Part shown: piece by piece, positions 27,634-37,361 of the stretch
How the letters are laid out: each line of letters starts with the position of its first letter
How positions within the stretch are numbered: position 1 is the stretch's first letter
Program-made: the position numbers and the translations under genes
Assembly (NCBI RefSeq): GCF_009674885.1
Contig: NZ_WKKA01000002.1
Coordinates: 124,001 to 188,000 of the forward strand
Length of the DNA stretch: 64,000 bases
Reading direction: 5' to 3'
Source of the DNA: Paracoccus sp. S-4012
GTDB lineage: Bacteria > Pseudomonadota > Alphaproteobacteria > Rhodobacterales > Rhodobacteraceae
The notes under the pieces: generated by a model
Told to the model about the DNA's origin: nothing
What the model saw: the letters and a program-made list of their open reading frames with translations, nothing else
The model's database searches: none

Positions 27634-29166
27634 TCAGACCCGCGTGAGCTGCCAGGCAATCTTCCATGGCGTGCCGGAGACCAGCGGCGCGCGCAGCACG
27701 ATCTGCCGCGAGGGCCGGGGGCGAGGCTGCGCGGGGTCGAGCCAGGCCGAAGGCTCCAGCGTCAGCGCGCCGCCCTCATGGCCGAAGCGCCAGCCCTCGC
27801 CCGAAGGCAGGCGCAGCGCCACGCCGTCCTGCGAGAGGCCGGAGGCAACCTCCGGGTGCAGATGGAAATGCAGCGCCGCCTCGCGCGCTGTGCCCCCCGC
27901 GGCGCCGACCGGCTCCAGCGCATCCTCCCCCTGGAGCGCCAGCCCGTCAGGCGCGAGGCGCAGCGCGCGGAGATGGTCGAGCCCGTGACTCTCCCGCCAG
28001 CCGTCATGCGCGGCGCGGACATTCGCCGCGAGGCCGTCGCCCTCCCCCGCATCGCCTTGCACCCTCACCCGCCCCGGCGCAGGATCGAGCCCGCCCACAG
28101 CATCCAGCTGCGCCGAACTGAGGCCGTCCAGCACCAGCGTCGAACAGGCCGGGCTCGCCCGGCCGGCCATCGCCCAGTCGGCCCCGAAGCGCCGCCCGGA
28201 GCCGCAGCCGACGATCAGCGGATGCCGGGCGACGGTGAACTCGAACCCCAGCGTCGAGGCTTGGCCGTGCTCGCCCGCTGGCGGCGGCGCCGCGTCGAGG
28301 ACGACCGTGCTGCGCCCGCGCGAGAGCCGCCGGAACCCCATCGCCGCGCCCTCGATCGGCGGCGCCGGCCCCGCCGCGCGCAGCACCTGGTCGAGACGCC
28401 CGGGCGCCCCCGCGCCGCCGCCATGCATCCGCGGCAGCCCGCCATCGGCATGGCGCAGCCCCCGCAGCACCGGCGCGATCCGCGCCAGCGCGGCCCGCAG
28501 CGGCGGCGGCAGCTTGACCCGCGCCTCGGCTGCGGTGTCGATCACCCAGGCCAGCAGCGCCGCTGTCTCCAGCTGCGCCTCGGGGTTGCGCCGCGGATCA
28601 TCCGCCGGCAGCCGGTCCGCCGCCGCCGCAAGCGCCTCGAGCGCCGGGGGCAGATGCGCCTCCGCCCCGCGCAGGCTCATGGCGGCGATGGCGAGGCCCG
28701 CGGCCGCCTCGAGCGACGTCTCGGACAGGTGCCGTCGCAGATGCCCCAGCTGCGCGTGGAGCGAGGCGAAGATCGGCGTGGAGGCCGCGCGGTCGAGGCC
28801 CGGCAACAGGGTGCCCGCGTGGAACACCCAGCGCATGACGCGTCGCCCCGTGACATCCGCGCGCCAGACCGGCCCGGTCCCCGGTTCGGGGCGCTGCCGA
28901 ACCCACGCCAGCACCGCTGCCTGCGCCACGTCCCGCGCCGCGGGCGTGCCCAGCGCCGCGAGGTCGTCGAGCCAGCCGAAGCCGTGCAGCTCGGCCGTCG
29001 CGCGTTCGGGCAGGCCGTCGGGAAAGCCCGCGGCATCGACCACGGCGCCGTCGAGCCGCAGCCGCCCGGCCACGATCTCGGCCCCGCGGCTGGCCCAGCC
29101 GATCGCCCGCGGCTCCGGCCGGCGCAGGAAGCCGTGCGGGGCGGTCTCGTCTCGCGTCGCTGTCAC
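27634..29166 (-). CDS. heparinase II/III-family protein
   Basis: A 510-residue protein starting with GTG at 29166. An alpha-helical N-terminal toroid region (LHGFGWLDDLAAL, WRADVTGRRVMRWVFHAG, about 60-270) leads into a beta-rich C-terminal part with GFRRLSRGRSTVVLDAAPPP and STLGFEFTVARHPLIVGCG, typical of the heparinase II/III family. Many Rhodobacteraceae carry this gene between purH and an RsmB-type methyltransferase. There is no clear signal peptide, so the classical secreted polysaccharide-lyase role is doubtful; a part in cell-wall or glycan turnover is possible. Confidence 0.85.
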   Translation of the reverse strand: MTATRDETAPHGFLRRPEPRAIGWASRGAEIVAGRLRLDGAVVDAAGFPDGLPERATAELHGFGWLDDLAALGTPAARDVAQAAVLAWVRQRPEPGTGPVWRADVTGRRVMRWVFHAGTLLPGLDRAASTPIFASLHAQLGHLRRHLSETSLEAAAGLAIAAMSLRGAEAHLPPALEALAAAADRLPADDPRRNPEAQLETAALLAWVIDTAAEARVKLPPPLRAALARIAPVLRGLRHADGGLPRMHGGGAGAPGRLDQVLRAAGPAPPIEGAAMGFRRLSRGRSTVVLDAAPPPAGEHGQASTLGFEFTVARHPLIVGCGSGRRFGADWAMAGRASPACSTLVLDGLSSAQLDAVGGLDPAPGRVRVQGDAGEGDGLAANVRAAHDGWRESHGLDHLRALRLAPDGLALQGEDALEPVGAAGGTAREAALHFHLHPEVASGLSQDGVALRLPSGEGWRFGHEGGALTLEPSAWLDPAQPRPRPSRQIVLRAPLVSGTPWKIAWQLTRV

Positions 29167-29202
29167 CCGCCCGTCTCGCCCCTGCCGTGTGCCGCAGGAA
29201 GG

Positions 29203-30636
29203 TTAGGTCGCCTCGGCGGATTTCCGCAAGCGGACCATGAAGAAGCCGTCCAGACCGCCGCGCTCGGGCCACAGGTCGGGCCGCAGCCGGATGGCGCCGT
29301 CGGGCGTGATCCAGCCGGGCTCGATCCCCAGCGCCGCCGCGTCCGGTGCCTCCACCGAAAGCCCCGGATGCCGGGCGAGCGCGGCGGCGAGGCGCGCCTC
29401 GCCCTCCTCGGGCAGCAGCGAGCAGGTGGCGAAGACCAGCCGCGCGCCCGGCGGCAGCAGGGCGAGGGCGTGGTCGATCAACTCGTCCTGCAGCGCCGCC
29501 AGCGCCGCGATGCCGCTGCCGTCGCGGATCAGCGGCAGTTCGGGGTGGCGGCGGATGGTGCCGGTGGCCGAGCAGGGCGCATCGAGGAGGATCGCGTCGA
29601 GCGGTGCCTCCGGGCGCCATTCGCGCGCATCGGCCGCAACCAGTTCAGCCTGAAGGCCGCAGCGCGCGAGGTTCTCCGCCACCCGCTCCAGCCGCTGCGG
29701 CGAGAGGTCCACCGCCGTCACGAGCGCCCCGGCGGCGGCGAGTTGCAGCGTCTTGCCACCCGGCGCGGCGCAGAGATCGGCGATGCGCTCGCCCGGCCGC
29801 GGGTCGAGGAGCCGCGCGGGAAGGGCGGCGGCGGCGTCCTGCACCCACCAGTCGCCCTCGGCGAAACCCGGCAGCGCCGAGACCTGCCCGCCCGCCGGCA
29901 GGCGGAAGCTGCCGGTCGGCAGGCGGGTCGCGCCCGCGACCTCACGGCCCGGTTTCGCGGTCAGGTCCAGCGGCGCTCCCCGCTCATGCGCGGCCTCGAT
30001 GGCGCTGGCGGCGTCCTCGCCCCAAGCCTCGGCAACGGGATCGCGAATCCAATCCGGCAGCGGTACCGGGGCAGCCCCTGCCCAGACCGCTCCCGCCTCG
30101 GCCGCCCGCCGCAGCACTGCGTTGACCATCCCCGCCGCCGCCGCGCCCTTCTGCCCCTGCTTGCGGGCCAGCGCGACGGCCTCGTTGACGACTCCATGGG
30201 GGGCCTCGCCGAATGCGTGCATCTCGGTCACGCCGAGCAGCAGCACGTCGGCGATGGCCGGTTTCGGGCGGCGGGGCAGAAGCGGCGCCAGCACCGCCTC
30301 GGCCCGCCCGCGATGACGCAGGGCGGTGGCCGCGAGGCGCCGGGCGCGGGCGCGGTCGGGCGGGGGAAGCCGCGCGGTCAGCGCCTCGGCGGCGGCGTCG
30401 AGGCTCGCCCCGTCGCGCACCGCACCCAGCAGGCGCAGCGCACCGGCGCGGGCAGAGTCGTTGCGGGGCTTCTGGACCGGGGCCTGAACCGGCGGCTTCG
30501 CCGAGCGAGGCTTGCGGCGCTCCTTCCGGGCCGGGGCTTCGACAGCCGCGACCGCAGGCTTCGGCGGCGCAGCCCGCCGCGGCCGCGCCTCGCCGCCCTG
30601 CCCGCCCTTGTCCGACCCGTCGCCCGCGCCTACCAT
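29203..30636 (-). CDS. RsmB-type rRNA (cytosine-C5-)-methyltransferase
   Basis: A 477-residue protein starting at the ATG at 30636. A basic low-complexity leader (about 1-55) precedes an NusB-like domain (ARAGALRLLGAVRDGASL, about 60-190) and a SAM-dependent NOL1/Nop2/Sun domain: IADLCAAPGGKTLQLAA, ILLDAPCSATGTIRRHP (second catalytic Cys in the PC motif) and LVFATCSLLPEE (catalytic TC). This matches RsmB (16S m5C967) or a close paralogue. The gene runs divergently from the SDHAF4 gene. Confidence 0.9.
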   Translation of the reverse strand: MVGAGDGSDKGGQGGEARPRRAAPPKPAVAAVEAPARKERRKPRSAKPPVQAPVQKPRNDSARAGALRLLGAVRDGASLDAAAEALTARLPPPDRARARRLAATALRHRGRAEAVLAPLLPRRPKPAIADVLLLGVTEMHAFGEAPHGVVNEAVALARKQGQKGAAAAGMVNAVLRRAAEAGAVWAGAAPVPLPDWIRDPVAEAWGEDAASAIEAAHERGAPLDLTAKPGREVAGATRLPTGSFRLPAGGQVSALPGFAEGDWWVQDAAAALPARLLDPRPGERIADLCAAPGGKTLQLAAAGALVTAVDLSPQRLERVAENLARCGLQAELVAADAREWRPEAPLDAILLDAPCSATGTIRRHPELPLIRDGSGIAALAALQDELIDHALALLPPGARLVFATCSLLPEEGEARLAAALARHPGLSVEAPDAAALGIEPGWITPDGAIRLRPDLWPERGGLDGFFMVRLRKSAEAT

Positions 30637-30670
30637 CCGCCCATTCCCCTCATCGTCCCGCGAGGCTGCC

Positions 30671-30883
30671 ATGCCCGATCCCACCGCACCAGAACTCACG
30701 CCCGCCGAGGCCGCCCGCCGCAGCAGCCTGCCGCCCGAGGCGCAGCGCGCGCTCGCCGAGGCCGAGGCCCGCCGCGCCGCCAACCCGGCCCCAGAGATGC
30801 CCGAGGAACTCGGCGGCCGCGACGGGCCGGAGCCGGTGCGCTTTGGCGACTACGAGCGCAAAGGCATCGCGGTCGATTTCTGA
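30671..30883 (+). CDS. DUF1674 / SDHAF4-like succinate dehydrogenase assembly factor
   Basis: A 70-residue protein. The C-terminal signature GGRDGPEPVRFGDYERKG followed by IAVDF is diagnostic of DUF1674, the bacterial form of SDHAF4, which binds flavinylated SdhA during assembly of complex II. The first half is Ala/Glu/Pro-rich and disordered. No sdh genes are nearby. The start is the ATG at 30671. Confidence 0.88.
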   Translation: MPDPTAPELTPAEAARRSSLPPEAQRALAEAEARRAANPAPEMPEELGGRDGPEPVRFGDYERKGIAVDF

Positions 30884-30909
30884 CCGCGGTCCCGCCCGGA
30901 AAGGAGGGG

Positions 30910-30985
30910 TGGTGCCGGTGAAGGGACTCGAACCCCCGACCCCATCATTACGAATGACGTGCTCTACCAGCTGAGCTACACCGGC
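30910..30985 (-). tRNA. tRNA-Thr (anticodon CGT)
   Basis: Read on the minus strand the 76-base sequence folds fully: acceptor GCCGGTG/CACCGGC, D arm GCTC-AGCTGGTA-GAGC, anticodon stem CGTCA/TGATG with loop TTCGTAA, and T arm with TTCGAGT. Positions 34-36 are CGT, which reads the threonine codon ACG. The 3' end carries an encoded CCA after the A discriminator. It follows the SDHAF4 gene on the opposite strand. Confidence 0.96.
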
Positions 30986-31092
30986 GTGCCTCACAGGGCC
31001 TCGGCCCCGCGGGTGGCGTGCCGGATAGCAGCTTCCGCGGCACGGGGGAAGGGCCAATCGCGCCGCGGTTTTCGGTGCGTCCGGCGCGGGCG

Positions 31093-32775
31093 TCAGGCAC
31101 GCCGCTGCGTGTTTTCCGGCCCCTCGTCCGGCGGCTCGACATCGGGGCGGACCAGCAGCGGCTCCTCCTCGAGGTCGGTCACGGTGCGCGACGGCTCGGA
31201 GGCCACGTAGTCGGATTCGCGCGGCACGATCCCCGGCGGGACCACTGGCGTCTCGCGCACCGGGCCGCTGCTGCGGGGCGCGGCGGGGGCGGGGCGAAGG
31301 CCCGGATCGGGGGTCGCGGACGGGTGGTGGTCGCTGCCCTCGGCATAGGCGTCGGCCTCGTGGAAGGCCGCGGCGACATGCGCCTCGGAGCCGGCGGGAC
31401 GGCCGACGATCAGAGGCAGCATCTCGACCCCGTAGGGCGAGGCGGCCTCGAGGTGGCGGTCCGGCTCGCGCCAGGTCAGCGTGTCGAAGGCGTTGCAGGA
31501 GTCGCAGGTGGGCGCCCAGTCCTCCATTACGTTGTGGCAGTTGTCGCAGACCCATTGCGGGCCGCGGCTCGCCGTCATGGCGCGCGCAAGCCAGCCGCGC
31601 ACGAGGCTCTCGTCGGCGCCCTCGCCGCGCGCGATGGCGGCCATGATGGCGAGCGAGCGGACCGTCGGGTGCTTCTCGGCCAGATCCCCCAGGGCCCGGC
31701 GCGCGCCGGGAAAATCCTCGGCGGCGAGCAGCAGCTCGGCATGCAGCATCCGCGTCTCCGGGTCGTCCGCCTGCTGCTTCAAGAGCGGCTGGAACCGGCG
31801 CAGGCGCTGCGACGGGCTCTCCTCCGGCGCGATTTCGGCATAGGCCGCGGCGAGCGACGGGTGCGGGCGGATGCCCCAGGTCTTCTCCAGCACGCGGGCG
31901 GCGTTCTTCGGGTCCTTGCGGGCGATGTAGCTGCGCGCCGCCAGCACCGCGGCCGGGATCAGGTCGGGCGAGGCGCGGTTAGCGCTGATCGCCGCCTCGC
32001 GGGCCGAGATCGAGTTGCCATGCGCCAGCACCTCGCGCGCCTCCTGCAACGCGAGCACCGCGTCGCGGCGGATGTGCACGTCCTTGGGCAGGTCGCCACG
32101 ACGGCGCTTGTCCTTGAGGACACCGCGCGCGCCTTTCCAGTCATGCGCCTGCGCCTGCAGGCTGAGCAACTGGTCCTGCAGCGCGATGTTGCGCGGGCGG
32201 ATCGCATAGGCCTTCTCGGCCAGCTTCAGCGCCGTCTGCGTGTCACCCTGCCGCAGCCGCTGCTGCATCAGCCCGCGGATGCCGACGAAGCGGGTGCGGT
32301 CGTCCTCCAGCATCCGGCGGTAGGCGGAATCGGCGGCGGTCGCATCGCCCGCGACCTCGGCCGCCTGCGCCGCCAGCAGGTTCGTCAGATGCGGCTGGTC
32401 GAGGTAGCGCGCCGCCTTGGCGGCCTGGTCCTGCGCCAGCCTGCCCTCGCCCGAGGCCACCGCCAGCATCCCTTCGCTCAGCGCGGCATAGCCCTTCTGC
32501 TGCCGCCTGCGGTCGAACCAGCGGTCCACGTCGTTGCGCTCGCCCAAGGCAAAGCCCAGCAGCGACAGCACGAAACCCACGAGCTTCATCAGCAGCCAGG
32601 CCACGATCAGCAGCAGGATCGCCACGACCACCGCCTGCAGCGGGCCGAGGGTGTATTCGACGCCCTCGAAGACGATGCGAACGGGCTCGCCGGTCGCGGC
32701 GATGCGCTCGGCCCCGAGGGCGAGGGCGAGGACCACCGCGAAGAAGAACAGGATCTTGAGCAGCGACTGGATCAT
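31093..32775 (-). CDS. hemY: HemY-domain TPR membrane protein
   Basis: A 560-residue protein with two N-terminal membrane segments (LLKILFFFAVVLALALGAE and LQAVVVAILLLIVAWLLMKL), the HemY_N motif RIVFEGVEYTLGPLQA between them, and a long TPR-like helical domain (about 90-400). Near residue 415 there is a zinc-ribbon-like CDNCHNVMEDWAPTCDSC. HemY-type proteins sit with hemD in many proteobacteria; this is not the protoporphyrinogen oxidase HemY of Gram-positives. The C-terminal 100 residues are Pro/Glu-rich. Confidence 0.88.
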   Translation of the reverse strand: MIQSLLKILFFFAVVLALALGAERIAATGEPVRIVFEGVEYTLGPLQAVVVAILLLIVAWLLMKLVGFVLSLLGFALGERNDVDRWFDRRRQQKGYAALSEGMLAVASGEGRLAQDQAAKAARYLDQPHLTNLLAAQAAEVAGDATAADSAYRRMLEDDRTRFVGIRGLMQQRLRQGDTQTALKLAEKAYAIRPRNIALQDQLLSLQAQAHDWKGARGVLKDKRRRGDLPKDVHIRRDAVLALQEAREVLAHGNSISAREAAISANRASPDLIPAAVLAARSYIARKDPKNAARVLEKTWGIRPHPSLAAAYAEIAPEESPSQRLRRFQPLLKQQADDPETRMLHAELLLAAEDFPGARRALGDLAEKHPTVRSLAIMAAIARGEGADESLVRGWLARAMTASRGPQWVCDNCHNVMEDWAPTCDSCNAFDTLTWREPDRHLEAASPYGVEMLPLIVGRPAGSEAHVAAAFHEADAYAEGSDHHPSATPDPGLRPAPAAPRSSGPVRETPVVPPGIVPRESDYVASEPSRTVTDLEEEPLLVRPDVEPPDEGPENTQRRA

Positions 32776-32785
32776 GCGTGCGTCC

Positions 32786-34267
32786 TCAGGGCTGGTTCTG
32801 CAGGCTGCCGGCGGCGGCCTCGGCCGCGGCGCGGGCCTGCGCCTGGGCGATCCAGTCCGCCATCGCGGCCTGGGCAGGCTCGGGCAGAGCCTGGAGTTCG
32901 GCCAGCGCGGCCGGGATGTCGCCCTGCGTCACGGCGGCACCGGCCCGCGACAGGATTGCGTCAGCATCCCCGCCTTCGCGCGGCGCGACCGAGCGGGCGC
33001 CGGTCTGGGCGCGCAGGAAACCGGCGAAGCCGCCGCCGGAGCTGGTCTCGGCCCCGGCCTCGCGGGCGGCGGCGAGACCCGCGCGGGCCGCGTCGTCCCA
33101 GCCGGCGCGCAGGGCGGCGAGCGAGGGGATCTCGGCGGGCAGCGCCGGGGTCTCGACGCCCGCGGCGTCGAGGGCTGCGGCGGCCTCGGCCGTGCTTCCG
33201 CCCTCGGCCAGCGCCGTTTCCAGCCGCGCCACGGCGGCGGCGGTCTCGGCCCGCTGCGCCGTTGCCGCGACCTCGGCGGCAATCCGGCCCTGCTGCGCGG
33301 CGAGTTCGGCGCCTTGCGCCTGAGCCTCGGCCAGCTGCGTCCCGACCTGCGCGGCAAGGGCCTCGATGCGGGCGGCAGTCTCGGACGCCGACGCGGCCAT
33401 CGCGCGGAGTTCCTCGGCCGCCGCCGGGTCGATCACCGGACGGGCGGCGAGAGCCTCGATCTGCGCGGCCTGCGCGTCCAGCCCGGCGCGCAGGGCGGCG
33501 ACTTCGGCCGGATCGACGACCGGGAGCGGCGGCGCGCCGGGCGGCGCGATCCGGGCCGGGGTGGCAAGGGCGCTGCCGATGCGCGCGACCTCGGCCTCGA
33601 GATCGGAGAGGCGGGTCTGCGCCGCGCCGTCCGTCACCGGGGCGACGCCCTCGCCGGGGGCCGCAAGCCGCGCCTCGAGCGCGTCGAGGCGGGGCGCCAG
33701 GTCCGCGGGCGAAGCGGCGACCTCCGGCCGGGCCGCGAGGGCCTCCTCGCGCGCCGCCTCGATCAGCGCCGGGCGGGCGGCCTCGATCTCGGCCCTCGCA
33801 GCGGCGGCCGCGGTCTCAGTGACGGCGGCCCTGCCGACCGCGGCGGCATCGCCGGGGTCCGACAACCGCGGTGCGGCCCACCATAGGGCGCCGGCGCCGA
33901 GGCCCGCGGCCACCACGCCGCCCAGGACCATCGGCCAGAAGCCGCCGCGCTGCTGCTCGACCATCACCGGCGCGGGGGGGCTGTGGGGCGGCTCATAGGC
34001 CGATCCGCCGTGCGCGGCAGGGGTGAGGGACGGCGAATCCGCGAGGACGGCGTCCTCCACCGCGGCTCCGTCGCGCCGTCGCGCCGCCTGTCCGTCGCCC
34101 ACACCCAGCAAGGCTGATTCGATCGGCGGCAGCGGCTCCTCGACGGCATTTGGCTTCGCGTCGGGGTCCAGCAGGCGGCTCTCGATGACCGGGCCTTGCG
34201 CGGGCTCGGGCCGTGCGGCGGCCCCTGTCAGGCGGTCGTCGTCGCGCGTGGTGCCGTTCTCCGCCAT
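32786..34267 (-). CDS. mitofilin-like (COG4223) inner-membrane coiled-coil protein
   Basis: A 493-residue protein. A disordered cytoplasmic N-terminus (about 1-105) is followed by one membrane segment, FWPMVLGGVVAAGLGAGALW, and a long Ala/Glu-rich periplasmic coiled coil with repeated AALRAGLDAQAAQIEALAAR-like heptads. The last 100 residues (LAALRAGWDDAARAGLAA to FLRAQTGARS) resemble the mitofilin signature of alphaproteobacterial Mic60 homologues encoded between hemD and hemY, which shape intracytoplasmic membranes. The identification rests on context and layout. Confidence 0.8.
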   Translation of the reverse strand: MAENGTTRDDDRLTGAAARPEPAQGPVIESRLLDPDAKPNAVEEPLPPIESALLGVGDGQAARRRDGAAVEDAVLADSPSLTPAAHGGSAYEPPHSPPAPVMVEQQRGGFWPMVLGGVVAAGLGAGALWWAAPRLSDPGDAAAVGRAAVTETAAAAARAEIEAARPALIEAAREEALAARPEVAASPADLAPRLDALEARLAAPGEGVAPVTDGAAQTRLSDLEAEVARIGSALATPARIAPPGAPPLPVVDPAEVAALRAGLDAQAAQIEALAARPVIDPAAAEELRAMAASASETAARIEALAAQVGTQLAEAQAQGAELAAQQGRIAAEVAATAQRAETAAAVARLETALAEGGSTAEAAAALDAAGVETPALPAEIPSLAALRAGWDDAARAGLAAAREAGAETSSGGGFAGFLRAQTGARSVAPREGGDADAILSRAGAAVTQGDIPAALAELQALPEPAQAAMADWIAQAQARAAAEAAAGSLQNQP

Positions 34268-34336
34268 TTCCCGTCCGTCCCCGTGATCCTGCGCGCCTCG
34301 AATAGTGCGGCACTCTAGGGGCGGCGGTGCTGGTCC

Positions 34337-35005
34337 TCAACCCGGCTCGCGCCGGCTTTGTTCCGCCACAGCCGCTGCGACGAGGGCGCGCATCGACGCC
34401 CCGTCCGGCCGCGCCGCGACCGGCATCGCCCCGCCCCAGGCCCGCGCCGCCGCGGCGCTGATCGCCAGCGGCACGAGTTGCGCCCGCGCGCCCGCCGCAG
34501 CCTCCGCGGCCAGCGCAGCCGAGCGCGGCGAGAACAGCGGCAGCAGCACCGGCCCCTCGCCATCGAGGACCGCCCGGCCCGCCTCAGGGAGCGGAAGGGC
34601 GACCTGATCATAGACGATGAGCGACGGCCCCGGCAGTTCGGCGGCGACATGCCGCCCGCGCAGGTGCAGCGGCACCGTGTCGCAAGCGGCGATGAGCGGC
34701 AGGAGGCCCGAGGCCTCGCCGGTCGCGCCGGTTTCAACCACAAACCCGGCCTCGCGGGCCGCCGCGGCCGTGGCATCGCCGACACAGATCGCCCGCCGCC
34801 CGGCGCCCGTTCCGGCCGCGGGGACCGCGGCGACCGAGGTGAGGACCACCACCGGCGCCGCCTGCGCGCGCTGCGCGTCATGCGCCACCGGCTCGATCCG
34901 CATCAGCGGCGCGATCACCGTCCTGAGGCCAAGATCCGCCACCTCCTCCGCAAAGCGGCGCGAGGCCGGCTCGGGGCGGGTCAGCAGGAGGACGGGCGGC
35001 GGCAT
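34337..35005 (-). CDS. hemD: uroporphyrinogen-III synthase
   Basis: Closes hydroxymethylbilane to uroporphyrinogen III in heme and cobalamin synthesis. The 222-residue protein has [20 protein letters not shown] at the N-terminus and VLTSVAAV as the TS-containing hinge, consistent with this very divergent family; the operon position before the mitofilin-like gene and hemY supports it. The ATG at 35005 is used. hemC, often just upstream in related genomes, is absent; tsaD lies there instead. Confidence 0.82.
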   Translation of the reverse strand: MPPPVLLLTRPEPASRRFAEEVADLGLRTVIAPLMRIEPVAHDAQRAQAAPVVVLTSVAAVPAAGTGAGRRAICVGDATAAAAREAGFVVETGATGEASGLLPLIAACDTVPLHLRGRHVAAELPGPSLIVYDQVALPLPEAGRAVLDGEGPVLLPLFSPRSAALAAEAAAGARAQLVPLAISAAAARAWGGAMPVAARPDGASMRALVAAAVAEQSRREPG

Positions 35006-35081
35006 GGACGACAACCCCGGTGCGGTGCTACGCGGGTGGCCTAAGCCCCCCGCCCGCCCCCGGCAAGCCCACGGACCCCGC

Positions 35082-36146
35082 ATGACCCTGACCGTCCTCG
35101 GCATCGAGAGCAGCTGCGACGACAGCGCCGCCGCCGTGGTCACGGGCGAGGGCCGGGTGCTGGCCTCGGTGGTCGAAGGTCAGACCGGCCTGCACGAGGC
35201 CTTCGGCGGCGTGGTGCCGGAGATCGCCGCTCGCGCCCATGCCGAGCGGCTGGACCACTGCGTCGAGCGCGCGATGGAACTGGCGGGCACGAGCTTCTCG
35301 GACCTCGACGCCATCGCCGTGACCGCCGGGCCGGGGCTGATCGGCGGCGTGCTGGCGGGGGTGATGCTGGCCCGCGGCCTTGCCGCCGGGACCGGGCTGC
35401 CGCTGCTGGGGGTCAACCACCTCGCCGGGCACGCGCTGACGCCGCGGCTGACGGATGGCGTGGATTTCCCCTACCTGATGCTGCTCGTCTCGGGCGGCCA
35501 CTGCCAGTTCCTGCGCGTCGAGGGGCCGGAGGCCTTCCGCCGCCTCGGCGGCACTATCGACGACGCGCCGGGCGAGGCCTTCGACAAGGTGGCGAAACTG
35601 TTGGGCTTGCCGCAACCCGGCGGCCCCTCGGTCGAGGCCGAGGCCGCGCGGGGCGATCCGGGGCGCTTCACGCTGCCGCGCCCGCTGCTGGATCGGCCGG
35701 GCTGCGACATGAGTTTTTCGGGCCTCAAGACCGCCGTGATCCGCCTGCGCGACGAGCTGGTGGCGCAGCTTGGCGGACTGACGGAGAGCGACCGCGCGGA
35801 CCTCTGCGCCGGGTTCCAGGAGGCGGTGGTGGAGGTTCTGGCCGAGAAGTCGCGCCGCGCGCTCGCGGCCGAGCCGGTGCCGGTTTTCGCGGTGGCAGGC
35901 GGGGTCGCGGCCAACGGGCCGATCCGCGAGGCGCTCGCCGGGGTGGCCGAGGCGGCGGGGGCGCGTTTCGTCGCGCCGCCGCTGGCGCTTTGCACCGACA
36001 ACGCCGCGATGATCGCCTGGGCCGGGATCGAGCGCTTGCAGGCAGGCGGCGGGCCGGACACGGAGATCGTCGCGCGGCCGCGCTGGCCCCTCGACATCGC
36101 CGCCGCGCCGATGCTGGGCGCGGGCAAGCGCGGGGCCAAGGCGTGA
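35082..36146 (+). CDS. tsaD: tRNA N6-threonylcarbamoyladenosine synthase subunit TsaD
   Basis: Transfers threonylcarbamoyl to A37 of ANN-reading tRNAs with TsaB and TsaE. The 354-residue ASKHA protein begins [15 protein letters not shown], has the metal-binding [20 protein letters not shown] and the C-terminal [11 protein letters not shown]. The start is the ATG at 35082. It overlaps gpsA by four bases and is divergent from hemD, 76 bases away. Confidence 0.97.
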   Translation: MTLTVLGIESSCDDSAAAVVTGEGRVLASVVEGQTGLHEAFGGVVPEIAARAHAERLDHCVERAMELAGTSFSDLDAIAVTAGPGLIGGVLAGVMLARGLAAGTGLPLLGVNHLAGHALTPRLTDGVDFPYLMLLVSGGHCQFLRVEGPEAFRRLGGTIDDAPGEAFDKVAKLLGLPQPGGPSVEAEAARGDPGRFTLPRPLLDRPGCDMSFSGLKTAVIRLRDELVAQLGGLTESDRADLCAGFQEAVVEVLAEKSRRALAAEPVPVFAVAGGVAANGPIREALAGVAEAAGARFVAPPLALCTDNAAMIAWAGIERLQAGGGPDTEIVARPRWPLDIAAAPMLGAGKRGAKA

Positions 36147-37075
36147 GCGAGGCGGAGGTCGCGATCCTCGGAGCCGGGGCCTTCGGCACCGCGCTCGCCG
36201 TTGCCTTGGGCGCGCAGCACCGCGTCACCCTTTGGGGCCGCAGCGCCCCACGCCTTCCCGCGGATGTACGCCTGCCCGACGGCGTCACGGTCACCACCAA
36301 CCTCGCGGAGGCGAGCGCGCCCGCAACCCTGCTCGCCCTCCCCGCACAGACGCTCAGCGGTTTCCTTGCCGAACACGGTCCCCGCCTCGATGGCCGCGCC
36401 CTCGTCTCCTGCGCCAAGGGCATCGACCTCGCGACGCTGGAAGGCCCCTCGCACCTGATCCGCCGCGCCTGCCCGGCCGCGACCGTGGCCGTCCTGACCG
36501 GCCCCAGTTTCGCCGCCGACATCGCCCGCGGGTTGCCGACCGCGCTGACCCTCGCTTGCGCCTCCACCGATGCGGGCAAGGCGTTGCAGCACGCGCTCGC
36601 CACGCCCGCGCTGCGCCTCTACCGCACCACCGACGTGACCGGCGCGGAGCTCGGCGGCGCGCTGAAGAACGTCATCGCCATCGCGGCGGGCGCGGCCATC
36701 GGCGCAGGCCTCGGCGACAGCGCCCGCGCCGCCATCGTCACCCGCGGCTTCGCCGAGATGACCCGCCTCGCCACCCGCCTCGGGGCCGAGCCCGAGACCC
36801 TCGCCGGGCTTTCGGGCCTCGGCGACCTGATCCTGACCGCGACCTCCGAGCATTCGCGCAACTACCGCTACGGCCTCGCCCTCGGCCGCTGCGAGACCTT
36901 CGACCCCGGCGTTACCGTCGAGGGCGCCGCCACCGCCCGCGCTGTCGCCCGCCTCGGCCCCCGCGAGGGTGTCGAGATGCCGGTCGCAGCCCAGGTCGCC
37001 GCGCTTGCCGAAGGCCGCGGCACCGTCGCTGACGCCCTGATCACCCTGCTCGCCCGACCGTTGCGCGAGGAATGA
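36143..37075 (+). CDS. gpsA: NAD(P)-dependent glycerol-3-phosphate dehydrogenase
   Basis: Reduces dihydroxyacetone phosphate to sn-glycerol-3-phosphate for phospholipid synthesis. The 310-residue protein starts at GTG 36143 inside the tsaD stop. The Rossmann motif [16 protein letters not shown], the [14 protein letters not shown] block, the catalytic Lys in [13 protein letters not shown] and [18 protein letters not shown] are all present. Confidence 0.96.
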   Translation: MSEAEVAILGAGAFGTALAVALGAQHRVTLWGRSAPRLPADVRLPDGVTVTTNLAEASAPATLLALPAQTLSGFLAEHGPRLDGRALVSCAKGIDLATLEGPSHLIRRACPAATVAVLTGPSFAADIARGLPTALTLACASTDAGKALQHALATPALRLYRTTDVTGAELGGALKNVIAIAAGAAIGAGLGDSARAAIVTRGFAEMTRLATRLGAEPETLAGLSGLGDLILTATSEHSRNYRYGLALGRCETFDPGVTVEGAATARAVARLGPREGVEMPVAAQVAALAEGRGTVADALITLLARPLREE

Positions 37076-37088
37076 AAGGAAACCGCCG

Positions 37089-37361
37089 ATGCCCCTCTAT
37101 GCCGTGATCTGCAAGGACCGCGACGGCGCGCTGCAGACGCGACGCGACACCCGCGACGAGCACCTCGCCTATCTCAACGAGAGCGGCGTGGTGCAGACTG
37201 CCGGTCCGTTCATCGCGGGCGGCGAGCCCAGCGGCTCGCTGGTCATCATCGAGGCCGCGGACCTCGCCTCGGCCAAGGCCTGGTCGGCGGGCGATCCCTA
37301 CCTCGCCGCCGGGGTCTTCGACAGCGTCGAGGTGATCGAGTGGCGCAGGACCATCGGCTGA
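37089..37361 (+). CDS. YciI-family protein
   Basis: A 90-residue dimeric ferredoxin-fold protein of the YciI family. MPLYAVICKDRDGALQTR, the His-containing RDEHLAYL and the conserved Asp in AGDPYLAAGVF match the putative active-site residues of the family. Its exact reaction is unknown. It sits 13 bases after gpsA and overlaps the EVE gene by one base; YciI-EVE pairs are common in alphaproteobacteria. Confidence 0.88.
   Translation: MPLYAVICKDRDGALQTRRDTRDEHLAYLNESGVVQTAGPFIAGGEPSGSLVIIEAADLASAKAWSAGDPYLAAGVFDSVEVIEWRRTIG

Noticed and set aside
27586-30921. A plus-strand open frame of more than 1100 codons opposite the heparinase and RsmB-type genes
   Set aside because: It is Arg/Pro/Gly/Ala-rich with no domain, and the opposite strand carries two clear genes. 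Long antisense frames are expected at this GC content.
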